64,000 bases of DNA from Nitrospirota bacterium (GTDB lineage: Bacteria; Nitrospirota; Thermodesulfovibrionia; Thermodesulfovibrionales; UBA9159). The DNA lies in contig JAMCWJ010000050.1 of assembly GCA_023475105.1 (NCBI GenBank), forward strand, positions 1-64,000, given 5' to 3'. Positions within the stretch are counted from its first letter, which is position 1. Each line of letters starts with the position of its first letter. Below, in pieces: positions 44,561-53,445 of the stretch. A program made the translations under genes and the position numbers. The notes below the pieces were generated by a model that did no database searches, was not told the DNA's origin, and worked only from the letters and a program-made list of their open reading frames with translations.

Positions 44561-45073
44561 CTACCTGAATTCAATTGCCGACTGCCTAGAAACCCTTTGA
44601 GGGGGCGAGGGTATCTTCGACGGGTAGCCCACCGGGACTATGGCAACCGGCCTGAGATTATGGGGCAGATCGAGCGCCTCGATCACCATAGCTTCCCTGA
44701 ATGCCCCGACCCAGACGGTGCCGAGTCCGTTTTCATGGGCCACGAGCATCATGCCCATGATACTGGCCGCCACGTCTTGTATGGCATAAAGGTTGAGTCC
44801 CCTGTCTCCGTATCTCCCGAAGATCATGTCGTCTGTGCAAGCCGCAATTACCAGAGGCGCTTCCGCGATAAAACCTTGACCGAGGGCGGCAGCCACCAAT
44901 CCTTTCTTAAGCGCTGCGTCCTGTACGAAATAGAATTTCCTCGCCTGGAGATTCCCCGCGCTCGGCGCCCATATCAGCGCATCGATGAGTGTATCGACAA
45001 GGTTCTGCGGGATCTCTCTTTTCTCGAAGTTCCTGATGCTCCTTCTCTCCCTGACGGCTTTCAGGATTTCCAT
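44561..45073 (-). CDS. nitroreductase-family flavoprotein
   Basis: A 170-residue FMN-dependent oxidoreductase of the nitroreductase superfamily. The N-terminal RRSIRNFEKREIP motif binds FMN phosphate, WAPSAGNLQARKFYFV follows, and the PVAIVPVGYP segment is near the C-terminus. Such small members use NAD(P)H to reduce nitro, quinone or flavin substrates; the substrate is unknown. It starts at ATG 45073. The next gene on the same strand lies 55 nt upstream. The space to rluD (44374-44560) holds no feature I can name. Confidence 0.9.
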   Translation of the reverse strand: MEILKAVRERRSIRNFEKREIPQNLVDTLIDALIWAPSAGNLQARKFYFVQDAALKKGLVAAALGQGFIAEAPLVIAACTDDMIFGRYGDRGLNLYAIQDVAASIMGMMLVAHENGLGTVWVGAFREAMVIEALDLPHNLRPVAIVPVGYPSKIPSPPQRVSRQSAIEFR

Positions 45074-45128
45074 GAAACACCTCCGTCCGGCTGAACTACC
45101 CGGCCCTCCCTGGAATGTGCGGAAACGT

Positions 45129-45563
45129 TCACAGTTTGAGCAGCGTCAATCCCGACGCCTGGTCGAATTCCCTGACCGCCTCGATCCCTTCGAGTTCGAT
45201 GATCACCGCCTCGAGAACGAGGAATGTCTCGGTCTTCTCCCTCATACAGCCCATCTTCACCATCTCTTTTTTCCCGAAGGCGCCGTGGAAATGCACCTTC
45301 GGCTCATCGCCCTCCCAAAAAATCGTCCCGAATCCGACCACTTCGTGGCTCTCCCCGAGTTCCCTCCAGACAGGGACAGGGGGAATTTCGTCCTTCTCGG
45401 GACCGACGACGATCCTTGCCTCGCGCATCCCGCCCACGAGGTAAAGCGCGGCAGCCCTGATCTTCTCCTTTCTGGCGATCTCCGCCAGATTCCCGAGCAC
45501 GTCCTCTCCGTCTTCAAAGCGCGCCACGATCATTCTCCCCGGTTTTCCGACCTGGTATTTCAT
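45129..45563 (-). CDS. PPC/DUF296 domain protein
   Basis: A 144-residue protein made of one PPC (plant and prokaryote conserved) domain. It shows MIVARFEDGEDVLGNLAEIA, LVGGMREARIVVGPE, HFHGAFG and a final FLVLEAVIIELEGIEA strand. Conserved histidines in the H-x-H region can bind metal. Prokaryotic members form trimers and are thought to bind DNA or small ligands; the role is not established. It is divergent from gspG across a short promoter region. Confidence 0.88.
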   Translation of the reverse strand: MKYQVGKPGRMIVARFEDGEDVLGNLAEIARKEKIRAAALYLVGGMREARIVVGPEKDEIPPVPVWRELGESHEVVGFGTIFWEGDEPKVHFHGAFGKKEMVKMGCMREKTETFLVLEAVIIELEGIEAVREFDQASGLTLLKL

Positions 45564-45575
45564 ACGACCTCCGTA

Positions 45576-45612
45576 TTGACTTATCCGCAGATTATTGTTA
45601 GCTTAAATAATC
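45576..45612 (+). promoter_or_regulatory. promoter and inverted repeat before gspG
   Basis: TTGACT at 45576, 17 bp, TAGCTT at 45599. GATTATT at 45590-45596 and AATAATC at 45606-45612 form a 7-bp inverted repeat around the -10, which could be an operator. The AGGAGAG ribosome site is before ATG 45643. Confidence 0.55.
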
Positions 45613-45642
45613 AGTACCTTAGAGTCAATACAGGAGAGAAAG

Positions 45643-46068
45643 ATGCAGAGAAGAACGTGTGTGTCGAACGAAAAAGGGTTTACCCTTGTCGAACTACTCG
45701 TAGTGATGGTGATCATAGGCCTTCTCGCGACGCTCGTTGCCCCGAAGCTTTTCAACCAGCTCAGAAAAGGCCAGTACGAGGCGGCTAAGGCCCAACTTGC
45801 GAGCATCGAGCAGGGTCTGGACAAGTTCAGGCTCGACGTCGGGAGGTACCCTACCACCGAAGAGGGGCTGAACGCGCTTGCAACGAACCCCGGCATCGAC
45901 AACTGGGACGGTCCGTACGTGAAGTCATCGTTGCTGTCGGATCCCTGGAAAAAACCCTGGAACTATCAGACGCCCGGGACGCACGGAGAATACGATCTTT
46001 ATTCCTATGGGAACGACGGCCAGCCCGGCGGCGAAAAAGATAACGCCGATATTATGAACTGGGAGTAG
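45643..46068 (+). CDS. gspG: type II secretion major pseudopilin GspG
   Basis: A 141-residue pseudopilin. The prepilin cleavage site reads KG|FTLVELLVVMVIIGLLATLVAPKL, with the +5 glutamate. The C-terminal domain has the GspG hallmarks RYPTTEEGLNAL, WDGPYVK, DPW, and YDLYSYGNDGQPGGEKDNADI, whose last residues are the calcium site. Other secretion genes (gspD, E, F) are not in the window, so this is an isolated copy. It ends 15 nt before the convergent polA. Confidence 0.93.
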   Translation: MQRRTCVSNEKGFTLVELLVVMVIIGLLATLVAPKLFNQLRKGQYEAAKAQLASIEQGLDKFRLDVGRYPTTEEGLNALATNPGIDNWDGPYVKSSLLSDPWKKPWNYQTPGTHGEYDLYSYGNDGQPGGEKDNADIMNWE

Positions 46069-46083
46069 CAGCTCTTCGCCGCG

Positions 46084-48726
46084 TCAACCGTGGGCCTCGG
46101 CCCAGTTCCTGCCGTAGCCGATTTCGACCTTCAGCGGGACCGACACACTCACTACTCCTTCCATGTTTTCCCTGACGGTCCGTTTCGTATCCTCCAGCGC
46201 GTGCACGGGCAGTTCGAATACGAGTTCGTCGTGCACCTGAAGGATCATCTTCACGGCGGCTCCGCGGGCGGCAAACGTGTCGTGGATCCGTATCATCGCG
46301 ATCTTGATGAGATCGGCTGCGGTCCCCTGGATGGGCGAGTTGACGGCGAGTCTCTCTCCGAGGGCCCGGGTAGCCGCGTTCCGGCTTTTTAATTCGGGTA
46401 TGGACCTCTTCCTCCCGAAAAGCGTCTCGGCATACCCCTTGTCCCTCGTCTCTTCGAGCGTTTGTTCGATATACGCCTTCACGCCCGGATGGCCTTCGAA
46501 GTACCCGTCGATGTACTTTTTTGCCTCTGCCGGAGGGATGTTCAGGGCCTCCGAGAGGCCGTAAGGGGTTATGCCGTAGACGATGCCGAAGTTCACCGTC
46601 TTTGCCGCCCTTCTCATCTCCGCAGTGACCCCCTCGAGCGCGACGCCGAAGAGCTCCGAGGCGGTCCTTGAATGGATGTCGATCCCCGCAGTAAAGGCGT
46701 CGATGAGGCCCCTGTCCCCGCTCAGGTGCGCGAGGATCCTCAGTTCGATCTGGGAGTAATCGGCAGAGAGAATCACATTCCCCTCCTCCGCGACAAACGC
46801 CTCCCTGACCCTCTTGCCCCAGTCCCCCCGGATCGGTATGTTCTGCAGATTGGGCTCGCTGCTGCTCAGCCGCCCCGTCGCGGCGACCGTCTGGTTGAAG
46901 GACGTATGGATACGGCCCGTGGCGGGATTGATGAGGTTCGGCAGTACATCAGTATAGGTCGATTTCAATTTGCTCAGACTTCTGTAGTCGAGTATCTCCC
47001 GGGGAAGTTCATGGTCCTCCGAAAGCTCATCGAGGACGCCCATCTCGGTCGAAAAGCCCGTCTTCGTCCGTTTACCCGGTTTAAGCCCCAGCGTATGAAA
47101 CAGGACCTTGCTCAACTGTTTCGGGGAATTGATGTTGAATTCCTCGCCGGCGAGAAAATAGATCCTCTTCCGGATGGCGTCGAGCTCAGTCGAAAGCTCC
47201 CGGGACATCGCATTCAGTCTCTCCGTATCCACCTTGAAACCCGCTTCTTCCATCCCGATAAGCACGCCGATAAGGGGCATTTCGATATCGAAATAGACGG
47301 TTTCGAGACCTTCTTCTTTCAGTTTCGCGAAAAGGATCTCCCTGAGTTCATAAGCGAGCGCGGCATCCTCCGCGGCGTAGGAGACTGCGTCTTCGAGCGG
47401 GACCTCCGAGAAGGACTTTCTTTTCCCGAGTACTTCCTGAAAAGCCTTCTTCCGGTAGGAGAGGTACTCGAAGGAGACGTCACCGAGGCCGTGGTTCGAT
47501 CTGTTCGGATTGATGAGGTACGAGGCGATCATCGTGTCGTACAACACGCCCCTGACGTTGACCCCCTGACGTCTGAGCATCTCGACGTCGTATTTCAGAT
47601 TGTGGCCGGTCTTCGGAATGCCGTCGTCTTCAAATACCCGGGCGGCGAGAGCAAGGGCCTCGCGCGCCTCTACCGGCTGCGGAGCGCCTTCATAGGAAAG
47701 ATGGAACGGCGCATAGCACGCCTTTCGCTTTTCTTTGGAAAAGGCGATGCCGACGATGCTGTCCGCCAGAGGGTCCCTGCCCGTTGCTTCTATATCGAAG
47801 GCAAAGGTCTCCGTGAGGGACGCGACGAGTTCGCTGAATCTCTCCATCGAAACGATCGCCTCGTAGTCCCTTTCCCTGCCCACGGAAGGGATCATCTTCA
47901 ACAGACTGGAGAACTCGAACTCCCTGAACAGGGAAAGCAGTTCCTTCCAGTTCGGTTCCCTCATCGCAAATTCCTCCCTGTCGATTTCGATGGGGACGGA
48001 GGTGTCGATCGTTGCAAGATGCCTGCTCAGGCGTATGACGCCCGCGTTTTCGGCCAGGAGTTTCCTTAGCTTTTCCTTCCCGATCCTTTCCGGATGATCC
48101 AGCAGCTCGTCGAGGCTCTCCGCCGAAGAGAGGAGTTCCCGCGCCGTCTTCTCCCCTATTCCTTTCACCCCCGGTATGTTGTCGACCGCGTCTCCGGTAA
48201 GAGCCATAACCTCCGTCACCCTGCCGGGTCCCACGCCGAACTTTTCCGTCACGTAGTGCGTATCGAGGACCCTGTCCTTCATCGGATCGTACATCTTGAT
48301 CCTGTCGTCCACGATCTGCAGCATGTCCTTGTCGCTCGTAACGATGAAGACTTCATCGCCCTCTGCTGCGGCCTTCTTCGCTATCGTACCGAGAAGGTCG
48401 TCCGCTTCGTATCCCGGCATCTCGAAGATCTTTATATTGAAGGCCCGTATGACATCCCTGATCAACGGAAGTTGCCGGACCAGGTCTCCCGGGGCCTCGG
48501 GCCTCTGGGCCTTATACGCCTCAAAGAGCCTGTGTCTCTCCGTCTGCTGAGGGGAGTCAAAGGAGACGACGACGCCGTCAGGTTTCTTCTCCCTCAGTAT
48601 CTTAAGGAGCATATTCGTAAAGCCGTAGATCGCGTTCGTCGGAAGGCCCTTTGAATTGGACAGGCCCTTTATCGCAAAAAAGGCGCGGTAGACGTAGGAG
48701 TTTCCGTCGATGAGATAGAGCGTCAT
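46084..48726 (-). CDS. polA: DNA polymerase I
   Basis: An 880-residue protein with three domains. The 5'-3' exonuclease (about residues 1-290) has LIDGNSYVYRAFFAI, GYEADDLLGTIA and SDKDMLQIV. The 3'-5' exonuclease region (about 300-480) has FDIEATG with the catalytic D-x-E. The polymerase (about 490-880) has ILSADYSQIELRILAHLSGD, RRAAKTVNFGIVYG and LQVHDELVFELP. All catalytic residues seem present, including the proofreading ones, unlike the decayed exonuclease of Taq. It works in repair and Okazaki fragment processing. Confidence 0.97.
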   Translation of the reverse strand: MTLYLIDGNSYVYRAFFAIKGLSNSKGLPTNAIYGFTNMLLKILREKKPDGVVVSFDSPQQTERHRLFEAYKAQRPEAPGDLVRQLPLIRDVIRAFNIKIFEMPGYEADDLLGTIAKKAAAEGDEVFIVTSDKDMLQIVDDRIKMYDPMKDRVLDTHYVTEKFGVGPGRVTEVMALTGDAVDNIPGVKGIGEKTARELLSSAESLDELLDHPERIGKEKLRKLLAENAGVIRLSRHLATIDTSVPIEIDREEFAMREPNWKELLSLFREFEFSSLLKMIPSVGRERDYEAIVSMERFSELVASLTETFAFDIEATGRDPLADSIVGIAFSKEKRKACYAPFHLSYEGAPQPVEAREALALAARVFEDDGIPKTGHNLKYDVEMLRRQGVNVRGVLYDTMIASYLINPNRSNHGLGDVSFEYLSYRKKAFQEVLGKRKSFSEVPLEDAVSYAAEDAALAYELREILFAKLKEEGLETVYFDIEMPLIGVLIGMEEAGFKVDTERLNAMSRELSTELDAIRKRIYFLAGEEFNINSPKQLSKVLFHTLGLKPGKRTKTGFSTEMGVLDELSEDHELPREILDYRSLSKLKSTYTDVLPNLINPATGRIHTSFNQTVAATGRLSSSEPNLQNIPIRGDWGKRVREAFVAEEGNVILSADYSQIELRILAHLSGDRGLIDAFTAGIDIHSRTASELFGVALEGVTAEMRRAAKTVNFGIVYGITPYGLSEALNIPPAEAKKYIDGYFEGHPGVKAYIEQTLEETRDKGYAETLFGRKRSIPELKSRNAATRALGERLAVNSPIQGTAADLIKIAMIRIHDTFAARGAAVKMILQVHDELVFELPVHALEDTKRTVRENMEGVVSVSVPLKVEIGYGRNWAEAHG

Positions 48727-48776
48727 GAGAGATTATACCTTAAATCGGCCGGACGGGCTCAGGGGGAAAGGCAGTA

Positions 48777-49895
48777 CTATGACAGGCAGAGCGCAACTCT
48801 CCCTGCAAGTTCATCCATGAGGGCCTTGACGGACACGATCCGGTCGACCCTGTACGCGTTCGTGCCGACGGTATAAAGCGGTTCCTCTCTCTCCGGATGA
48901 TAACCGGCGGAGCTGAGAAGTCCGTTGCAGATACAGAAGGAGTTCCCGTCTTCTTCCCTTGCGGGGCACTGCGAAAAGTTGCCCCCGGCATCCTTCCGGA
49001 GCACATATCCCTTATCACACCTCGGCTTTCTCAGTTTCTTGAGGGCAGAGAGGAACATGGGCGACTGTCTGAGTATTCTGAAAGGCAGACCGCAGGGGGA
49101 ACCGGGGTCATGCGCAACGATGATATCTTCCTCCCTCGCCTCGATGACCGCTCTCTTATACGCAGCAGAGGCGCTGCTTTCTTCCGTCGCGAGAAACCTC
49201 GTCCCCATCTGGACCCCGTCGGCGCCCAGCCTCAGAAAGTGTGCGATGTCGCCGTGCGTGTAGATGCCTCCAGCAACGATCACGGGGAAGTCCCCGTGTT
49301 GTGCCGCCACGTCCCTGACGGGCGGCAAAAGGCGGGCGAGCGAATTGGCCTCAAGGTCTATCGAGTCGGCCCTGAACCCGAGATGACCGCCTGCGAGAGG
49401 GCCTTCGAGGACTACCGCATCGGGGCGGAATCCCAGTTTTTCCCATTTCCTGCAGATCACCTCGAGCGCCCTTGAAGATGACACGATCGGCACGAGCGCC
49501 GTGTCCCGGGGAGATTGGATGGAAGGGAGGTTGAGCGGCAACCCTGCGCCCGAGATGATGATATCGGCTCCCGCATCGATCGCTCCCCTCACGGAACTTT
49601 CAAAGTCCCTGACAAGGGCGACCATGATGTTTATGCCTGCGTAACCTTCGGCAGCCTTAGCAAGCGAGACCTCTTCGTATGCAGCTTCATAGGCAGTGAC
49701 TTTTCTGCCCGTCCTTCGCGATAGCAGTCTGTCGAGGCAGGCGCTCGAAACAATACCGACGCCCCCTTCCATCGCGACAGCGTGAGCGAGCGGGTGGAGG
49801 GATACCCCGACACCCATCCCTCCCTGTACGATGGGAACAGGTATTCTCTTCCCTTTTATGGTGAGAGGAGACAACGGTGCTTCAGATTGTGACAT
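48777..49895 (-). CDS. nitronate monooxygenase-family FMN protein
   Basis: A 372-residue TIM-barrel flavoprotein starting at ATG 49895. An AAGGGGC ribosome site is before the ATG. The opening PVPIVQGGMGVGVS, VALVRDFESSV, AGADIIISGAGLPL and VIVAGGIYTHGDIAHFLRLGADGVQMGTRF match NMO/2-nitropropane dioxygenase-like proteins, and related enoyl-ACP reductase FabK folds are possible. A C-terminal addition (about residues 300-345) has five cysteines, unusual for the family, perhaps a metal site. It is separated from polA by 50 nt on the same strand. Confidence 0.85.
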   Translation of the reverse strand: MSQSEAPLSPLTIKGKRIPVPIVQGGMGVGVSLHPLAHAVAMEGGVGIVSSACLDRLLSRRTGRKVTAYEAAYEEVSLAKAAEGYAGINIMVALVRDFESSVRGAIDAGADIIISGAGLPLNLPSIQSPRDTALVPIVSSSRALEVICRKWEKLGFRPDAVVLEGPLAGGHLGFRADSIDLEANSLARLLPPVRDVAAQHGDFPVIVAGGIYTHGDIAHFLRLGADGVQMGTRFLATEESSASAAYKRAVIEAREEDIIVAHDPGSPCGLPFRILRQSPMFLSALKKLRKPRCDKGYVLRKDAGGNFSQCPAREEDGNSFCICNGLLSSAGYHPEREEPLYTVGTNAYRVDRIVSVKALMDELAGRVALCLS

Positions 49896-50081
49896 TCGCA
49901 GCCCCTTCGAAAAAAAATATCGAAACGACGCTCTTCGAGCAGGCGGTTCAGGCAAGCCATGCAGTTCACCGTTATCACACGTCAGCCGCAGGGCGGGAGA
50001 AAAGTGCAATGCATCGCGTCGGGAAGATTCCGAGTTCGTTTAAGCGCCTCAGGTACTATACCACTTTTGTTAATATAATAT

Positions 50082-51257
50082 GTGAAGGCTATTGTGGGCA
50101 TGAGCGGGGGGGTCGACTCCTCGGTAACGGCTTGGCTCCTGAGGGAACAGGGATATGACGTCGAAGGACTGAGTTTGCTCGTTTACGAGGCGCGGATCAA
50201 AGGCGCCTTTCCCGGATGCTGCTCCCTCGAATCGATCCGCGACGCGAAAAAGACGGCCGACGGTATCGGCGTAGCGCATGCCGTACGGGACGTGAGAAAC
50301 GAGTTCCTGGAGCGCGTCATCGAGCCTTTCATCGATGCTTACGGGAGGGGCGTCACTCCGAACCCCTGTATCCTCTGCAACAGGTTCATAAAGTTTCCCC
50401 ATCTTCTGAGATATGCGGATGAAAGGGGCGCCGGCCTCATTGCGACGGGGCATTATGCGAGGGTCGAGAAAGAGGACAAGTTACAAGTGACAAGTGACAA
50501 CGGCAGAAACTTAGGCGACCCTTCACTCGTCATTCATCGCCCGTCGAGGTTGTTAAAAGGCATCGATCCGAAGAAAGACCAGTCCTATGTGCTCTACGTG
50601 CTTCGCCCCGAAGAACTGGAGAGACTCGTGCTCCCCCTGGGAGAAAAGAGAAAGGACGAAGTGAGAGCGGTTGCACGGACCCTTCACCTTCCCGCTGCGG
50701 AGAGACCGGAGAGCCAGGAGATATGCTTTGTCGGGGACGGCAATTATTCGCGGTTCATCGGCGGGTTCCTGGCGGAAGACCGCGGCCCCGGAGAGATCAT
50801 CGATGCGACAAACGGCAAAGTGCTCGGCGTGCACAAGGGCATCCACCGGTACACGATCGGACAACGGAAGGGGCTGCAGATATCTTCCCCGGAACCTTGC
50901 TATGTGGTGAGGATCGACCGGGACCACAACGCGGTGTATGTGGGTCCGCGGGAGGCCGCCCTGAAAAAGGAGTTCATGGTTCAGGACGTGCACTGGCTGA
51001 TGAGGAAGGCGGAGATGCAGAGGGCCGGCAGTGCGGGAGGGGAAGACCCTTTTGGCCGGGCTTCCGGGCCCCGCATCCGCGCCTCGGTGAAGGTCCGCTC
51101 GACGATGAGGGACGAACCGGCGGATCTCTTCGTCACAGGCAGGGACAGGCTTCGCGTCGTGTACGATGCGCCCCAGTGGGCCCCGGCCCCCGGGCAGAGC
51201 GCCGTCTTTTATGAAGGGGACTCGGTCATCGGGGGCGGCGTGATAAGCGCGGAATGA
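50082..51257 (+). CDS. mnmA: tRNA-specific 2-thiouridylase MnmA
   Basis: A 391-residue enzyme that adds sulfur to U34 of tRNA. The start is GTG 50082. The PP-loop SGGVDSS is at residues 8-14. The catalytic cysteine pair is C96 in NPCILC and the cysteine of ESQEICFVGDG near residue 202. The central barrel and C-terminal domain follow. A roughly 25-residue insertion near residues 130-155 comes from a tandem of GACAAGT-like units at 50475-50500. Family members normally go from HYARV straight to the GxDPKKDQSY region. TATAAT at 50074 is too close to the GTG to be its promoter. Confidence 0.95.
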   Translation: MKAIVGMSGGVDSSVTAWLLREQGYDVEGLSLLVYEARIKGAFPGCCSLESIRDAKKTADGIGVAHAVRDVRNEFLERVIEPFIDAYGRGVTPNPCILCNRFIKFPHLLRYADERGAGLIATGHYARVEKEDKLQVTSDNGRNLGDPSLVIHRPSRLLKGIDPKKDQSYVLYVLRPEELERLVLPLGEKRKDEVRAVARTLHLPAAERPESQEICFVGDGNYSRFIGGFLAEDRGPGEIIDATNGKVLGVHKGIHRYTIGQRKGLQISSPEPCYVVRIDRDHNAVYVGPREAALKKEFMVQDVHWLMRKAEMQRAGSAGGEDPFGRASGPRIRASVKVRSTMRDEPADLFVTGRDRLRVVYDAPQWAPAPGQSAVFYEGDSVIGGGVISAE

Positions 51258-51331
51258 GCGGACGATGACAAGAACGCGGCATTCGCGCTGTTCGCCTTGC
51301 CAGTCCCCCCCTCCGTATGGTATTTTAATGA

Positions 51332-51415
51332 ATGTCCGGAAAGATTGTTTCCCTCAATATAAGCGACAAGAAAAGGGAAATCCCGGTCGGCGACGTCATA
51401 GGTATCGCGTCATGA
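51332..51415 (+). pseudogene. MOSC-domain N-terminal remnant (27 codons)
   Basis: From ATG 51332 the frame reads like the opening of a MOSC-domain protein (MSGKIVSLNISDKK, then EIPVGDVIG) and stops at 51413-51415, overlapping the mogA start as ATGA. Intact MOSC proteins are about 150 residues or more and often stand next to or fused to mogA. This looks like an internal deletion that left a short leader cistron. It may still couple translation to mogA. Confidence 0.4.
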
Positions 51416-51897
51416 TCACGGTTGCAGTCCTGACACTCAGCGACAAGGGTTCAAGGGGGGAGCGCGAGGACTTGAGCGGACCCGCCATCGGTGAGGTGCT
51501 TAAAGGCATCGGCGCGGAGGTGACACACTATGAGATCCTGCCTGACGAAAAGGCGATGATCCGTGAGAAACTCATAGAATTTTCGGAGAAGGTCGACCTC
51601 ATACTTACTACAGGCGGCACAGGGCTAAGTCCGAGGGATGTGACCCCCGAGGCGACTTCAGAGGTCCTGGACAGGGAGATACCCGGGATTGCCGAGGTGA
51701 TGCGGGCGGAGGGGATGAAAAAGACGCCGAGGGCAATGCTTTCCCGGGCCGTTGCAGGGGTAAGGGGCCGGACATTGATCATAAACCTTCCGGGCAGTCC
51801 GAAGGCGGTGAGGGAGAATCTCGAAGTCATACTGGAGGCGATCCCCCATGCCGTCGAGAAGATCGGCGGGGACATGTCGGAATGCGGAAGAACGTAA
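51412..51897 (+). CDS. mog: molybdopterin adenylyltransferase MogA/MoaB
   Basis: A 161-residue protein of the MoCF_biosynth family that adenylylates molybdopterin for molybdenum insertion. TVAVLTLSDKGSRGERED, a TTGGTGLSPRDVTPEAT substrate loop and INLPGSPKAV near the C-terminus are diagnostic. The start ATG 51412 overlaps the stop of the MOSC remnant. Together with the molybdoenzyme at 33.5 kb it indicates active Moco use, even though the moaA copy at 7.4 kb is broken. The next gene follows 10 nt later. Confidence 0.93.
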   Translation: MITVAVLTLSDKGSRGEREDLSGPAIGEVLKGIGAEVTHYEILPDEKAMIREKLIEFSEKVDLILTTGGTGLSPRDVTPEATSEVLDREIPGIAEVMRAEGMKKTPRAMLSRAVAGVRGRTLIINLPGSPKAVRENLEVILEAIPHAVEKIGGDMSECGRT

Positions 51898-51907
51898 GAT
51901 CCGACCG

Positions 51908-52630
51908 ATGAAGGACATCTCCTTCCCTCTTGCGTTTTTCGCAGGCGTATTGTCCTTCCTCTCTCCGTGTGTGCTGCCTCTCGTACCTTCCTACGTGTCT
52001 TTTATAACCGGCATATCCTTCGAGGACCTCACGGCGGATACCGACAGACGCCGGATACGCTACCTCACGGTGACCAATTCCCTTGCCTTTATCCTCGGCT
52101 TCTCCGCGGTCTTCATGGCCCTCGGGGCGTCGTCTTCCGCAGTGGGGAGGATCCTGTTTGAGTATCAGGAATGGATACGGATTATCGGGGGCGTCCTGGT
52201 CATCATCTTCGGGTTGTTCGTCGCGGGCTTTCTCAGGCTCGATTTTCTGATGAAGGACAAGAAGGTGCATCTCACCGGCAAGCCCGTGGGATATCTCGGA
52301 ACCTTTCTGGTCGGGATGACCTTCGCTGCAGGCTGGACGCCCTGCATCGGTCCGATCCTCGGCACCATACTGCTCTATGCGAGCGCACAGGGTTCAGCCT
52401 TTTATGGCTTTAAACTCCTTGCGGTCTATTCAATCGGCCTCGCGCTGCCGTTTTTTGTCTCCTCCCTGGCGATCAACAGCTTCCTGTCCTATTCGAAGAA
52501 GATCATGCGCTCGATGCGCGTGATCATGATCATAAGCGGCGTTCTCCTGATACTCTTCGGAATCATGCTTTTGACGAACAGGGTCAGGGAACTCACGGGC
52601 CTCATGCCGGATTTCGGGATAAAGTTCTGA
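51908..52630 (+). CDS. ccdA: cytochrome c biogenesis protein CcdA
   Basis: A 240-residue protein with six membrane segments that carries reducing power from cytoplasmic thioredoxin to the periplasm. The redox cysteines sit in SPCVLPLVPSY (C21) in the first half and GWTPCIGPIL in the second. Six segments and no thioredoxin domains separate it from the larger DsbD. It supplies electrons for haem-c attachment, which fits the many CxxCH proteins near the start of this window. It is probably co-transcribed with mogA. Confidence 0.95.
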   Translation: MKDISFPLAFFAGVLSFLSPCVLPLVPSYVSFITGISFEDLTADTDRRRIRYLTVTNSLAFILGFSAVFMALGASSSAVGRILFEYQEWIRIIGGVLVIIFGLFVAGFLRLDFLMKDKKVHLTGKPVGYLGTFLVGMTFAAGWTPCIGPILGTILLYASAQGSAFYGFKLLAVYSIGLALPFFVSSLAINSFLSYSKKIMRSMRVIMIISGVLLILFGIMLLTNRVRELTGLMPDFGIKF

Positions 52631-52706
52631 TCCGCGGATGCTGCAGGCCCGACAAGGTGCGGACCCTTAAGGAAAAAACCGAAGAAAATGTAAAGCGGGA
52701 GGGAGC

Positions 52707-53168
52707 ATGAAGGAATTGAGATTGCAGAACGTGAGACGGGTCGCGAAGCTCTGTGTCCTTTGCGCGGTGCTGTCTGTTATGGCAACAGCGTGCGGCGGGA
52801 AGAAGGAAGTGAAACGGGAGTCGGAAGAATCGAGGACCGCGCAGCAGGCGTTTGCTGTCGCGGAGACGCTGCGCACGTCATACGTACAAAAGGATTTCGG
52901 CGCTGTTTCGGAGAGCTGCTCGAAGGAAGCATACAAGGCATTTATGAATTCCCTGAAGTACTTCGACTCGGTCGAACTCGAATTTACCCCCATGTGGGTC
53001 GAGATAGACAAAACAAAGGTCTATCTGAACGTGTCCTGGAAGGGGAACTGGGTCGTGGGAAAAGACACGGTGAGTGAACGCGGAATGGCGGTCTTCCAGC
53101 TTGAAGGGAGGCCCTTGAAGCTCACCAAGATTGTCAGGGGAAGCCCCTTCAGCTATCCAGAAAAGTAG
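52707..53168 (+). CDS. lipoprotein of unknown function
   Basis: A 153-residue protein with a signal peptide and lipobox (VMATAC), so probably lipid-anchored. The mature part has a charged linker and a compact alpha+beta domain (about residues 45-150, ending LKLTKIVRGSPF) reminiscent of nuclear-transport-factor-2-like (SnoaL) folds. That resemblance is by pattern only. It stands alone between ccdA and the convergent zinc-ribbon gene, with a GGGAGGGAG ribosome site. Confidence 0.7.
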   Translation: MKELRLQNVRRVAKLCVLCAVLSVMATACGGKKEVKRESEESRTAQQAFAVAETLRTSYVQKDFGAVSESCSKEAYKAFMNSLKYFDSVELEFTPMWVEIDKTKVYLNVSWKGNWVVGKDTVSERGMAVFQLEGRPLKLTKIVRGSPFSYPEK

Positions 53169-53240
53169 GAAGCGGCAGAGAGCGGGACGGTGTTCTCCCG
53201 ACCATTCACCGTCTCCCGTTCATTGTTCACGTTCTACGGT

Positions 53241-53444
53241 CTAGTGGCAGGAACTGCAGGAACCGCTGCTGCAGGAGCTGCAGCCCGAAGAGCCCGGGTT
53301 CCGGACTCCGCTCATACCGAAGGCCGAAAACTTCTTTCTCACATCGTCGGAACCGCATTTCGGGCATGTCACGCCCTGCTTTCCGAAGACCAGTTTCTCG
53401 AAGTCTTCACCGCATGCATTGCACTTGTATTCAAATACCGGCAT
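53241..53444 (-). CDS. FmdB-family zinc-ribbon protein
   Basis: A 67-residue protein. [12 protein letters not shown] with DFEKLVF and CPKCGSDDV is the FmdB/PF09723 zinc ribbon, with paired CxxC knuckles. The C-terminus is a serine/cysteine-rich tail ([14 protein letters not shown]) typical of this group. FmdB was named from formamidase regulation, but most members have unknown roles. It follows the transaldolase gene by a single base on the same strand, suggesting co-transcription. Confidence 0.9.
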   Translation of the reverse strand: MPVFEYKCNACGEDFEKLVFGKQGVTCPKCGSDDVRKKFSAFGMSGVRNPGSSGCSSCSSGSCSSCH

Positions 53445-53445
53445 C

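Noticed and set aside
46672-48069. 465-codon plus-strand open frame
   Set aside because: Antisense to polA and without any motif.
50074-50079. TATAAT just before mnmA
   Set aside because: Only two bases separate it from the GTG start, so transcription would begin inside the gene; no matching -35 was found.
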